A stretch of DNA of 64,000 bases. Source: Salinilacustrithrix sp003476595 (lineage in GTDB: Bacteria > Actinomycetota > Acidimicrobiia > Acidimicrobiales > Salinilacustritrichaceae). The notes beneath the pieces were generated by a model, which was given only the letters and a program-made list of their open reading frames with translations, had not been told where the DNA came from and made no database searches. The stretch lies in the NCBI GenBank assembly GCA_963972525.1, contig CAXAUZ010000016.1, forward strand, positions 1 to 64,000, written 5' to 3'. Positions 17,203 to 24,573 of the stretch are shown here, in pieces (positions within the stretch are counted from its first letter, which is position 1; the number at the start of each line of letters is the position of its first letter). A program made the position numbers and the translations under genes.

Positions 17203-18285
17203 GTGGCCGACGCCTGCGATCACGACCCCACCGACGGTCCGCTCGACCCCGTCGACGTGCTCGACCGCATCGTCTACCTGCTGGATCGCCGGCTGGAGGA
17301 GGGGCGCCGGGTGCGGGCCTACGCCAACGCCCGCGACCTGGTCGCCGAGCTCGACACCGACGAGCTGCGGACCCGCCACCGCGAGCGCACGCTCACCGAG
17401 CTGCCCGGCATCGGGCCGGCCACCAGCGCGGTGATCGCCGAGGCGCTCGACGGCAAGGCCCCGAAGAAGCTCACCGAGCTGGAGGCCACGAACCCGATCG
17501 ACGTCGGCGAGGGCGCCGAGCTGCGGGCTGCGCTCCGGGGCGACTGCCACCTCCACTCGAACTGGTCCGACGGGGGCGCCCCGATCGAGAAGATGGCCGA
17601 GGCGGCCCGCGCCCTCGGCCACGAGTACATGGTCCTCACCGACCACTCCCCCCGCCTCACCATCGCCCACGGGCTGGACCCCGACCGCCTACGGAAGCAG
17701 CTCGACGTGATCGACGAGCTCAACGGGCGGTGGGACGACTTCCGGATCCTCACCGGCATCGAGGTCGACATCCTCGCCGACGGCACCCTCGACCAGGACG
17801 AGGACCTCCTCGACCGCCTCGACGTCGTCGTGGCCAGCGTCCACTCCAAGCTGTCGATGGACGCGAAGGAGATGACCCGCCGGATGGTGATGGCCGTCGC
17901 CAGCCCCCACGTGGACATCCTCGGCCACTGCACCGGCCAGAAGGTGCCCGGCCACCAGCGCCCGATCGGCAAGAGCGACTTCGCCGGCCGGGTCGGCTCC
18001 AGCTTCGACGCCGAGGTGGTGTTCGCCGCCTGCGCCCGCTTCGACACCGCGGTGGAGATCAACTGCCGCCCCGAGCGGCAGGACCCGCCCGACCACCTGC
18101 TCGAGCTCGCGCTCGAGTGGGGCTGCAAGCTCTCGATCGACACCGACGCCCACGCGCCCGGCCAGCTCGAGTGGCAGCCGTTCGGGTGCGACAAGGCCGC
18201 CCGCCACGGGGTCACCCCCGAGCAGGTGGTCAACACCTGGGACGCCGGCACCCTCGTCGAGTGGGCGTCGTCCCACCCGACCTAG
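17203..18285 (+). CDS. PHP-domain phosphoesterase with helix-hairpin-helix, PolX-like but lacking polymerase
   Basis: A 360-aa protein that corresponds to the C-terminal portion of PolX. A helix-hairpin-helix is at about 62-85 (ELPGIGPATSAVIAEAL). From about 114 a PHP phosphoesterase domain carries metal motifs DCHLHSNWSDG, LTDHSPR, GIEVDIL, ASVHSK, ILGHCTG and IDTDAHAP. PolX proteins are about 570 aa with an N-terminal nucleotidyltransferase, absent here, so a stand-alone phosphatase or nuclease is likely. The stop TAG shares the four bases CTAG with the stop of the opposing VOC gene. Confidence 0.86.
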   Translation: MADACDHDPTDGPLDPVDVLDRIVYLLDRRLEEGRRVRAYANARDLVAELDTDELRTRHRERTLTELPGIGPATSAVIAEALDGKAPKKLTELEATNPIDVGEGAELRAALRGDCHLHSNWSDGGAPIEKMAEAARALGHEYMVLTDHSPRLTIAHGLDPDRLRKQLDVIDELNGRWDDFRILTGIEVDILADGTLDQDEDLLDRLDVVVASVHSKLSMDAKEMTRRMVMAVASPHVDILGHCTGQKVPGHQRPIGKSDFAGRVGSSFDAEVVFAACARFDTAVEINCRPERQDPPDHLLELALEWGCKLSIDTDAHAPGQLEWQPFGCDKAARHGVTPEQVVNTWDAGTLVEWASSHPT

Positions 18286-18704
18286 ACGCGGAACACGTCG
18301 GCGTCGTCGGCGAACGCCTTCAGCTCGACGGCGTTGCCGGCCGGGTCTCGCACGAAGAGCGTCCACTGCTCGCCCGGCTCGCCGGCGAACCGCAGGTACG
18401 GCTCGATGACGAACGGCACGCCGCCGTCGCGGAGCCGCCCGGCCACGACGTGGAACGCCTCGACGTCGAGCAGCAGGCCGAAGTGCGGGACCGGCACCTC
18501 GTGCCCATCCACGGGGTTCGTGTCGCCGGCACCGGGGTGCCGGTCGACCACGTGGGTCACCAGCTGGTGGCCGCGGAGGTCCCAGTCGATCCACCGGTCG
18601 GACCGGCGCCCCGCGGGGCAGCCCAGCACCCCGCCGTAGAAGGCCTCGGCGGCGGCGAGGTCGTCGACCGGGACGGCGAGGTGGAACCGGGGCAGCTCTG
18701 GCAC
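18282..18704 (-). CDS. VOC (glyoxalase/bleomycin-resistance fold) protein
   Basis: A 140-aa protein with paired beta-alpha-beta-beta-beta units: FHLAVPVDDLAAAEAFYGGVLG at the start and FVRDPAGNAVELKAF at the end. Candidate metal residues are His 8, His near 94 and Glu near 127. The substrate is unknown; isomerases, dioxygenases and drug-binding proteins share the fold. GTG 18704 has GAGACT 6 nt upstream, suggesting leaderless mRNA. Starts of this gene and the divergent queuosine-salvage gene are only 14 nt apart. Confidence 0.83.
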   Translation of the reverse strand: MPELPRFHLAVPVDDLAAAEAFYGGVLGCPAGRRSDRWIDWDLRGHQLVTHVVDRHPGAGDTNPVDGHEVPVPHFGLLLDVEAFHVVAGRLRDGGVPFVIEPYLRFAGEPGEQWTLFVRDPAGNAVELKAFADDADVFRV

Positions 18705-18718
18705 GCTGCGAGTCTCCC

Positions 18719-19684
18719 ATGGACGACGATCGCACCCCGTTGCCCGATCGCGTGCGCGCCGGCGTCGCCGAGGTCGCGTCGCGCGCCGAGCTGGTCCGCA
18801 TCGGCGAGGCCGCGCTCGCCCGGCTGGCCGCCTCCATCGACCCGTCGCCTCCCGCGCCGTTCCCGGAGGAGCGGTGGGCGGGCAGCGTCGCCGACCGAGC
18901 CATGGGCGTGGTGGCGTGGAACGCCGTCAACTTCGGGTCGGGCTGGTTCCCCCACGTCGTCAAGCTCCCCGGCCACTCCGGTGCGCGGACCATGGCGGCC
19001 CGCTGGCAGGCGCGCTGCCGCCACGCCGGCGCACCCACGGCGGCGTGGCTGGCCGAGGTCACGGTCGAGCAGGTGGCCGACGTGTTCCACCAGCCCCTCG
19101 ACGGCGAGGTGCGGGGCCTGCTCGACGCCTTCACCGCCGCCTGGCGCGAGCTGGGTGCGCACCTGCTCGACCACCACGCCGGTTCGGCCGTCGCCATGGT
19201 CGAGGCTGCCGACGGACAGGGCGCGGCGCTGACCGCGGAGCTCGGGGCGCTCCCCTGCTGGGACGACCGCCACCGGCTCGACGACCTCGACGTGCCGCTG
19301 TACAAGCGGGCCCAGATCGTCGTGTCGAACCTGGCCGGCGCGCTCGCCGACGACGAGCTGGGTCGGTTCGACGACCTGGCCACCCTGACCGCGTTCGCCG
19401 ACAACCTGGTGCCCCACGTGCTCAAGGTCGCCGGCGTGCTGGTGGTCGACCCCGGGCTCGACGCCCGCATCGAGCGCGAGGAGCTGCTGGCCTCGGGCGA
19501 GCGCGGCGAGGTGGAGCTGCGCGCCGTGGCCGTCCACGTGGTGGAGCTGCTGGTCGAGCGGCTCCGGTCCGCCGGTCACGACGACGTCACGGCCGCGACC
19601 GTCGACCACCGGCTCTGGCAGCAGGGGCAGGACCCGGCCGTGAAGGCCCGGCCGCGCCACCGCTGCCGGTGCACGTACTACTGA
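18719..19684 (+). CDS. Queuosine salvage protein (DUF2419 / Qng1 family)
   Basis: A 321-aa protein matching the Q_salvage family, which releases queuine from queuosine 5'-monophosphate. Visible hallmarks are WNAVNFGSGWFPH near 60, ALPCWDDRHRLDDLDVPLYKRAQIVVSNL near 175-205, FADNLVPHVLKV near 230, and the terminal VDHRLWQQGQD followed by the RPRHRCRCTYY end. These correspond to the conserved Asp and aromatic residues and the basic-aromatic end of the family. The family is best known in eukaryotes and is scattered in bacteria. No other queuosine gene (tgt, yhhQ) is in the window. The start is ATG 18719. Confidence 0.82.
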   Translation: MDDDRTPLPDRVRAGVAEVASRAELVRIGEAALARLAASIDPSPPAPFPEERWAGSVADRAMGVVAWNAVNFGSGWFPHVVKLPGHSGARTMAARWQARCRHAGAPTAAWLAEVTVEQVADVFHQPLDGEVRGLLDAFTAAWRELGAHLLDHHAGSAVAMVEAADGQGAALTAELGALPCWDDRHRLDDLDVPLYKRAQIVVSNLAGALADDELGRFDDLATLTAFADNLVPHVLKVAGVLVVDPGLDARIEREELLASGERGEVELRAVAVHVVELLVERLRSAGHDDVTAATVDHRLWQQGQDPAVKARPRHRCRCTYY

Positions 19685-19699
19685 AACCCGGCATCCACG

Positions 19700-19728
19700 T
19701 TGACATCACCTGGGCACCCCGGCATCCT
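19700..19728 (+). promoter_or_regulatory. Predicted leuA promoter (-35 TTGACA, -10 CATCCT)
   Basis: TTGACA at 19700-19705, a 17-nt spacer, then CATCCT at 19723-19728. The transcription start would fall within a few bases of the leader-peptide ATG at 19737, so the leader peptide would have almost no 5' untranslated region. The bmpA promoter has the same -10 and spacing. Confidence 0.7.
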
Positions 19729-19736
19729 GGGGAGCG

Positions 19737-19772
19737 ATGATCCACGCGCTGGGACTGCTCCTTCTCACCTAG
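19737..19772 (+). CDS. leuL: LeuA leader peptide (attenuator), MIHALGLLLLT
   Basis: Eleven codons (ATG to TAG) encoding MIHALGLLLLT, with five Leu residues, four of them consecutive. This is the pattern of a leucine-sensing leader peptide whose translation speed controls the downstream terminator. It uses CTG, CTC and CTT codons. There is no usable Shine-Dalgarno site (GGGGAG is only 2 nt from the ATG) and the predicted promoter places +1 next to the ATG, so it is probably translated from a leaderless transcript. Confidence 0.85.
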   Translation: MIHALGLLLLT

Positions 19773-19797
19773 GCGAGCGCCACATACCGCGCTCGCC
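19772..19797 (+). promoter_or_regulatory. Leader hairpin downstream of leuL
   Basis: Perfect 9-bp stem GGCGAGCGC / GCGCTCGCC with an 8-nt loop, starting on the last base of the leader-peptide stop codon. A ribosome sitting at that stop would block it; a ribosome stalled at the Leu codons would let it form. It may be the pause or alternative structure, or part of the pseudoknot (LEU element) reported upstream of actinobacterial leuA genes. Confidence 0.65.
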
Positions 19798-19799
19798 CG

Positions 19800-19837
19800 A
19801 CCTCCTGTGCCTCCCGGCCAGGAGGTTTCTTGCTTTT
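19800..19837 (+). terminator. Intrinsic terminator of the leuA leader
   Basis: An 8-bp stem ACCTCCTG / CAGGAGGT with an 11-nt loop, followed directly by the T-rich run TTTCTTGCTTTT. T-runs are otherwise very rare in this GC-rich window, so this is the clearest intrinsic terminator seen. It lies between the leader peptide and leuA. Confidence 0.8.
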
Positions 19838-19882
19838 CCGACCCGAACCCGCAGCCCCGACGAGATCCCGAGAGGAACCGAC

Positions 19883-21583
19883 ATGGGAACCGAACCCCGC
19901 AACGGCAAGCCCGGCACGATGCCCTTCGAGAAGTACCAGCCGTTCCTCCCCCTCGAGCTCCCGGACCGCACCTGGCCGGACAAGCGCATCGAGGCCGCAC
20001 CGCTGTGGTGCTCGGTCGACCTCCGCGACGGCAACCAGGCCCTGATCGACCCGATGGACCCGGTCCGCAAGCGCAAGATGTTCGACCTGCTCGTCGACAT
20101 GGGGTTCAAGGAGATCGAGATCGGCTTCCCGTCGGCGAGCCAGCCCGACTTCGACTTCTGCCGCCACCTCATCGAAGAGGACCTGATCCCCGACGACGTG
20201 TGGATCCAGGTGCTGGTGCAGTCCCGTCCCGAGCTCATCGAGCGCACCTACGAGGCCATCGCCGGGGCGCCCCGCGCCATCGTGCACTTCTACAACTCGA
20301 CCTCCATCCTGCAGCGCCGGGTGGTGTTCGGCCTGGAGAAGGACGGGATCACCGACATCGCGGTCAACGCCGCCAAGCTCGCCCGCAAGCTGGAGGACCG
20401 CGTGCCCGGCACGCACGTCCGCTACGAGTACTCGCCCGAGAGCTTCACCGGCACCGAGACCGACTACGCCATCGAGATCTGCGACGCCGTCCGGGAGGCC
20501 ATCGACCCCGGCACCGACGACAAGCTGATCATGAACCTGCCGGCCACGGTGGAGATGTACACGCCGAACATCTACGGCGACGTCATCGAGTACTTCCACC
20601 GCAACATCCCCCACCGCGACCAGGTCGTGCTGAGCCTGCACCCGCACAACGACCGGGGCTGCGCCGTGGCCGCGGCGGAGTTCGGCGTCATGGCCGGTGC
20701 CGACCGGGTCGAGGGCACCCTGTTCGGCAACGGCGAGCGCACCGGCAACGTCGACCTGGTCACGCTCGGCATGAACCTGTTCGTGCAGGGCGTCGACCCC
20801 GAGATCGACTTCCGGGACATCGACGCGGTCCGCCGCACCACCGAGTACTGCAACCGCCTGGAGGTCCACCCCCGCCACCCCTACGGCGGCGACCTCGTCT
20901 ACACCGCCTTCTCCGGCAGCCACCAGGACGCGATCAAGAAGGGCCTGGCGGCGCTGGCCGAGACGATCCCCGACGGCGGCGCGGCGGGCGACTACCCCGT
21001 GTGGGAGGTGCCGTACCTGCCCATCGACCCCAAGCACGTGGGACGCACCTACGAGGCGGTCATCCGCGTCAACAGCCAGTCCGGCAAGGGCGGCGTCGCG
21101 TACGTGATGAAGGAGGAGCACGGCTTCGACCTGCCCCGCCGGCTCCAGATCGAGTTCTCCAAGGCGATCCAGGGCGTGGTGGAGGACACCGGGACCGAGA
21201 TCAACCCCGGGGAGATGTGGGCCCAGTTCGAAGGCGAGTACCTCGGCATCGGCCGCTACCGGCTCGACTCCTACGAGATGCGCACCTCCGACGAGGCCGC
21301 CGAGATCACCGCCCAGGTCATCGCCGACGGGGAGCACCACACGGTCATCGGCCGCGGCAACGGACCGGTGTCCGCCTTCGTCAGCGGCCTGCGCGAGCAC
21401 CTCGGCATCGACGTCGACGTCCTCGACTACACCGAGCACGCCATCGGTTCCGGTGCCGACACCCAGGCCGTGGCCTACGTGGAGACCCAGACCCCGGAGG
21501 GGCTCGTCCGCTGGGGCGTCGGCGTCCACGACAGCATCGTCGTGGCGTCGCTGCGAGCGGTGCTCTCCGCCGTCAACCGCTGA
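19883..21583 (+). CDS. leuA: 2-isopropylmalate synthase
   Basis: First committed enzyme of leucine synthesis: acetyl-CoA plus 2-ketoisovalerate gives 2-isopropylmalate. It is 566 aa, the long actinobacterial form. The catalytic barrel begins near 40 with LWCSVDLRDGNQAL; metal site LHPHNDRG is near 255 and GNGERTGNVD follows. A linker leads to the C-terminal LeuA dimer allosteric domain (about 440-566), the leucine feedback site. ATG 19883 is preceded by GAGAGG 8 nt upstream, one of the few good ribosome sites here. Expression is predicted to be attenuated by the leader just upstream. Confidence 0.96.
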   Translation: MGTEPRNGKPGTMPFEKYQPFLPLELPDRTWPDKRIEAAPLWCSVDLRDGNQALIDPMDPVRKRKMFDLLVDMGFKEIEIGFPSASQPDFDFCRHLIEEDLIPDDVWIQVLVQSRPELIERTYEAIAGAPRAIVHFYNSTSILQRRVVFGLEKDGITDIAVNAAKLARKLEDRVPGTHVRYEYSPESFTGTETDYAIEICDAVREAIDPGTDDKLIMNLPATVEMYTPNIYGDVIEYFHRNIPHRDQVVLSLHPHNDRGCAVAAAEFGVMAGADRVEGTLFGNGERTGNVDLVTLGMNLFVQGVDPEIDFRDIDAVRRTTEYCNRLEVHPRHPYGGDLVYTAFSGSHQDAIKKGLAALAETIPDGGAAGDYPVWEVPYLPIDPKHVGRTYEAVIRVNSQSGKGGVAYVMKEEHGFDLPRRLQIEFSKAIQGVVEDTGTEINPGEMWAQFEGEYLGIGRYRLDSYEMRTSDEAAEITAQVIADGEHHTVIGRGNGPVSAFVSGLREHLGIDVDVLDYTEHAIGSGADTQAVAYVETQTPEGLVRWGVGVHDSIVVASLRAVLSAVNR

Positions 21584-21586
21584 ACC

Positions 21587-22219
21587 ATGGCCATCTGGCT
21601 GGACGCGCTCGTCACCGGTGACGAGCCGGCGGCGTGGCGGGCCGCCGGCTTCGCGCTCCACGACGACGAGGTCGCCATCGGCACGGTGCGCGTCCTCTGC
21701 ACCGGCGACGGCCGCGGGCATGACCGGTGGCGACTGCGCGCCGACGACGAGGTCGTGCCCACGTCGGTGGACGGGCTCGGCACGTCGGTCACCGATCGTG
21801 CGCCGCAGGGCCCGGTCGAGCACCCCAACGGGGTCTCGCGCCTGGACCACGTCGTGCTCCGGTCCCCCGATCTCGACCGCACCACCGAAGCGTTCGGCGC
21901 GCTGGGCCTCGACCTGCGCCGCACCCGTGACGTGGGCAGCGGCGAGGGGGCGATGCAGCAGCGCTTCTTCCGGATGGGCGAGGTGATCCTGGAGCTGGTC
22001 GGTCCCCCGTCACCGGTCGGCGACGGGCCCTGCAGCATCTGGGGCCTGGCCCTGGTCACCGACGACATCGATGCATCGGCCGCTCACCTCGGGGCGGCGT
22101 GCTCGCCCCCGAAGCCGGCGGTGCAGCCCGGGCGGCGGATCGCCACCGTCCGGACGCGCGAGCTCGGGATCGGACCGACGATCGCGCTGATGACCCCCCA
22201 CGTGCGGGCGACGGGCTGA
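21587..22219 (+). CDS. VOC-fold protein downstream of leuA
   Basis: A 210-aa protein. Residues 1-80 (MAIWLDALVTGDEPAAWRAA onward) are not recognised. Residues about 84-205 are VOC-like: RLDHVVLRSPDLDRTTEAFGALGLDLRR, a VILELVG strand, WGLALVTDDIDASAAHLG, and a closing IALMTP. The ATG is 3 nt after the leuA stop, so it is in the same transcript and may be leucine-regulated. No known step of leucine synthesis needs it; its role is unknown. Confidence 0.75.
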   Translation: MAIWLDALVTGDEPAAWRAAGFALHDDEVAIGTVRVLCTGDGRGHDRWRLRADDEVVPTSVDGLGTSVTDRAPQGPVEHPNGVSRLDHVVLRSPDLDRTTEAFGALGLDLRRTRDVGSGEGAMQQRFFRMGEVILELVGPPSPVGDGPCSIWGLALVTDDIDASAAHLGAACSPPKPAVQPGRRIATVRTRELGIGPTIALMTPHVRATG

Positions 22220-22241
22220 CGCCCGCCCCCGCGCCCGTGCC

Positions 22242-22904
22242 TCAGGAGGTGCGGGCGTCCTCGCCGTCGCGATCACGGTCGCGGTCGTGGCTGTCGTGGT
22301 CGGCGTTGCGGTCGTAGTCGTGCCGCGCCAGCGCGCTGACGAGCCAGTCGCGGTTGCGGTCGAGCGGACGCTCCAGCCCGGCCTCCTCGGCCCGCTTGGC
22401 GAGCTCGTGGTCGCTCAGCTCGCGGAGCCGGTCCTCGCGGGTGTGCAGGTCGCGCATCGAGTCGCGCTCGACCTTGCCGCGCCACGCGCCGGTGGACTTG
22501 CCCCGGGCCTCGATGAAGTCCTTGAACTGCTCGAGGTCCTTCTTCGACCGGTCGGAGATGTAGCCACCCCAGTCGGCGACCTTCTCGAGAAAGCCCTTCG
22601 GGTCGGTCTCCATCTGCAGCACCACGCGCGTGGTGTTGTCGTCGAGGGCGTGGAACGTCACGACGCCGGAGTTCTCGGTGCCGTCCGTGGCGGTCCAGGC
22701 GACCCGCTGGTCCGGGGTCTGCTCGGTGATCTCGGCCTGCCACTCCCGGCTGACGCCGGAGATCTTGGCCTTCCAGTGCGTGTGGGTGTCGTCCACCTGG
22801 CGCACGTCGACGACGTGCTTCATGAACAGGGGGAAGTCCTCGAACTGCGTCCACTGGTCGTAGACGGTGCGGACGGGGAGGTCGATGTCGATCTCGTGGA
22901 TCAT
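22242..22904 (-). CDS. SRPBCC (START/cyclase-like) protein
   Basis: A 220-aa protein. Residues 1-145 form a polyketide-cyclase/START-like fold: VYDQWTQFEDFPLFMKHVVDVRQVDDTHTHWKAKI and later VVLQMETDPKGFLEK. A helical DRNRDWLVSALARHD segment and a strongly polar tail of alternating Asp and Arg or His (about 195-220) follow. Similar proteins are often stress-related, with hydrophobic ligands. It has a true Shine-Dalgarno AAGGAG 7-8 nt before ATG 22904, unlike most neighbours. Confidence 0.8.
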   Translation of the reverse strand: MIHEIDIDLPVRTVYDQWTQFEDFPLFMKHVVDVRQVDDTHTHWKAKISGVSREWQAEITEQTPDQRVAWTATDGTENSGVVTFHALDDNTTRVVLQMETDPKGFLEKVADWGGYISDRSKKDLEQFKDFIEARGKSTGAWRGKVERDSMRDLHTREDRLRELSDHELAKRAEEAGLERPLDRNRDWLVSALARHDYDRNADHDSHDRDRDRDGEDARTS

Positions 22905-22983
22905 CGTGGGGCTCCTTGCATCGGGGGCAGGTCTGGCTCCCGTGCTCCGTACCCGGAAGGGCCGGTCGGGAGTCGGACCGCCC

Positions 22984-23796
22984 TCAGGACCGGAGCAGGC
23001 CGTCGATGCGTCGGCTGGCGACGGCGACCCCCACCGCCACCATCGCGAGCAGGTAGGCGACGTGCACGAGCAGGCCGACGCCCACCTCGCCGGTGGTGAG
23101 CGCACGGCACAGCGCCACCCCCTGGTACAGGGGCGTGAACCGGATGATCGTGGCGAGCGCGCCCGGGTACTGCGACAGCGGGAAGAACGTGGCCGAGAAC
23201 AGGAACATCGGGGTGATGGCCAGGTTCACGAAGTCGAAGTCGAGGAACGAGCGCAGGTAGGTGGCGCCGGCGAGGCCGATCGACGCGAACGCCGCACCGA
23301 TCAGGACGGTGGCGGGCAGCGCGGCGATCGCCCACCACGACTCCGTGAGCCCGAACAGCGCCATGGTGACGAGGAACGCCGCCGAGTAGAAGGTGCCCCG
23401 CATCAGCGCCCAGGTGACCTCCCCGAGCGCGACGTCCCGCGGTTCGAGCGGCGTCGCCAGGACGGCGTCGTAGAGCTTGGCGTAGCGAAGCCGGATGAAG
23501 AAGTTGAACGTGGTGTCGAACACGGCGCCGTTCATGGCCGCCGTGGCCAGCATGCCGCTGGCCACGAACGTCTCGTAGGGGACCTGCCGGCCGGCGTAGG
23601 TGATGTCGCCGACGAGCGCACCGACGCCGATGCCGATCGAGAGCAGGTACAGGAACGGCTCGACCACGCCCGTGAGCAGGATCGGCCACGCCCGCACGTA
23701 GCCGACGACGTTGCGCTCGGTCAGGCGCAGGAAGCGCTTGCGGGGGTCGAGCGGCGGTGCGATGCGGCCGTGGTCGACCAGGTCCTGGACGCTCAC
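22984..23796 (-). CDS. ABC-2 type transporter permease
   Basis: A 270-aa membrane protein with six segments, ABC-2/DrrB type: ILLTGVVEPFLYLLSIGIGVG near 35, the middle segment with DTTFNFFIRLRYAKLYDAVLATPL, and the FLFSATFFPLSQYP loop near 190. GTG 23796 makes a GTGA overlap with the upstream permease. Together with it and the ATPase it forms a complete exporter; drugs or lipids are typical substrates. Confidence 0.9.
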   Translation of the reverse strand: MSVQDLVDHGRIAPPLDPRKRFLRLTERNVVGYVRAWPILLTGVVEPFLYLLSIGIGVGALVGDITYAGRQVPYETFVASGMLATAAMNGAVFDTTFNFFIRLRYAKLYDAVLATPLEPRDVALGEVTWALMRGTFYSAAFLVTMALFGLTESWWAIAALPATVLIGAAFASIGLAGATYLRSFLDFDFVNLAITPMFLFSATFFPLSQYPGALATIIRFTPLYQGVALCRALTTGEVGVGLLVHVAYLLAMVAVGVAVASRRIDGLLRS

Positions 23797-24569
23797 GGGG
23801 TCAACCGCCGCTCGAAGCCGCGGACGCCGAAGGGCAGGGCCGCCGCGGCGACCGCGACCAGGACGCCCACGTGCAGCAGGGTCCAGCCGTCGACGGCGCC
23901 GGTGGTGGCGTCGCGGGCGACCTCCACGCCGTGCCACAGCGGGGAGAGCACCGCGACCGGCTGCACCACCTCGGGCAGCTGCTCGACCGGGAAGAAGGTG
24001 CCGGAGAAGAGGAACATCGGGATGACCCCGAGGCGCATGATGAGCGGGAAGGTCCGGTCGTCCTCCTTGCGCACGGCGTAGGCGGACAGCGCGCTCATCG
24101 TGACGATGGCGAGCAGCACGGCGGCGACGACGGCGAGGGGCGCCCAGAGCGAGGACACCCCGCCGAGGACCGCGGCCACCACGAGGAACGCGATCGCCGC
24201 GGCGCCCGCCCGCACGCCGGCGGAGAGGACGAGGCCGCCGTACACGTCCCCCGGGGTCATGGGCGTGGCCACCATCCCCTTGAACTGGCCCATCCACTTC
24301 ACGCCGCCCATGACCCCCCACAGCGCCTCGCCGGCGACCGCGAGCAGCGCGGACGCGGCGAGCAGGCCGGGGGCGACGAAGTCGAGGTAGTCGAGCTGCA
24401 CGCTGGCGGAGCCCGCGCCATCGTCGACCAGCCCGCCGAGGCCGATGCCCATGGCGAGCAGGAACAGCACCGGCTGCACGATGGCGGTGAACGCGCTCCC
24501 CCGCCAGGTGCGGACGAACACGAGCAGCTCCCGCTCGAGGGCCCGCCACACCGACTGCGTCATTCGCAC
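23793..24569 (-). CDS. ABC-2 type transporter permease
   Basis: A 258-aa permease paralogous to the next gene, sharing IVQPVLFLLAMGIGLG, MGQFKGMVATPMTPGDVYGG and FLFSGTFFPVEQLP. Two candidate starts exist: GTG 24569 and ATG 24563. GTG is preferred because GGAGGAG lies 7 nt before it, an ideal ribosome-binding distance. It is 4 nt downstream of the ATPase stop. Two different permeases with one ATPase indicate a heterodimeric membrane part. Confidence 0.9.
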   Translation of the reverse strand: MRMTQSVWRALERELLVFVRTWRGSAFTAIVQPVLFLLAMGIGLGGLVDDGAGSASVQLDYLDFVAPGLLAASALLAVAGEALWGVMGGVKWMGQFKGMVATPMTPGDVYGGLVLSAGVRAGAAAIAFLVVAAVLGGVSSLWAPLAVVAAVLLAIVTMSALSAYAVRKEDDRTFPLIMRLGVIPMFLFSGTFFPVEQLPEVVQPVAVLSPLWHGVEVARDATTGAVDGWTLLHVGVLVAVAAAALPFGVRGFERRLTP

Positions 24570-24573
24570 CTGC

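Noticed and set aside
19685..19882. A T-box or a riboswitch in front of leuA
   Set aside because: No T-box AGGGTGGNACCGCG-like sequence and no known aptamer blocks; the Leu-rich ORF and terminator explain the region better.
22242..22330. The Asp-Arg/His-rich tail of the SRPBCC protein as a tandem repeat locus
   Set aside because: The underlying bases (runs of GATCGC/GACCGC-like triplets) are irregular and in frame; it is an ordinary polar tail.
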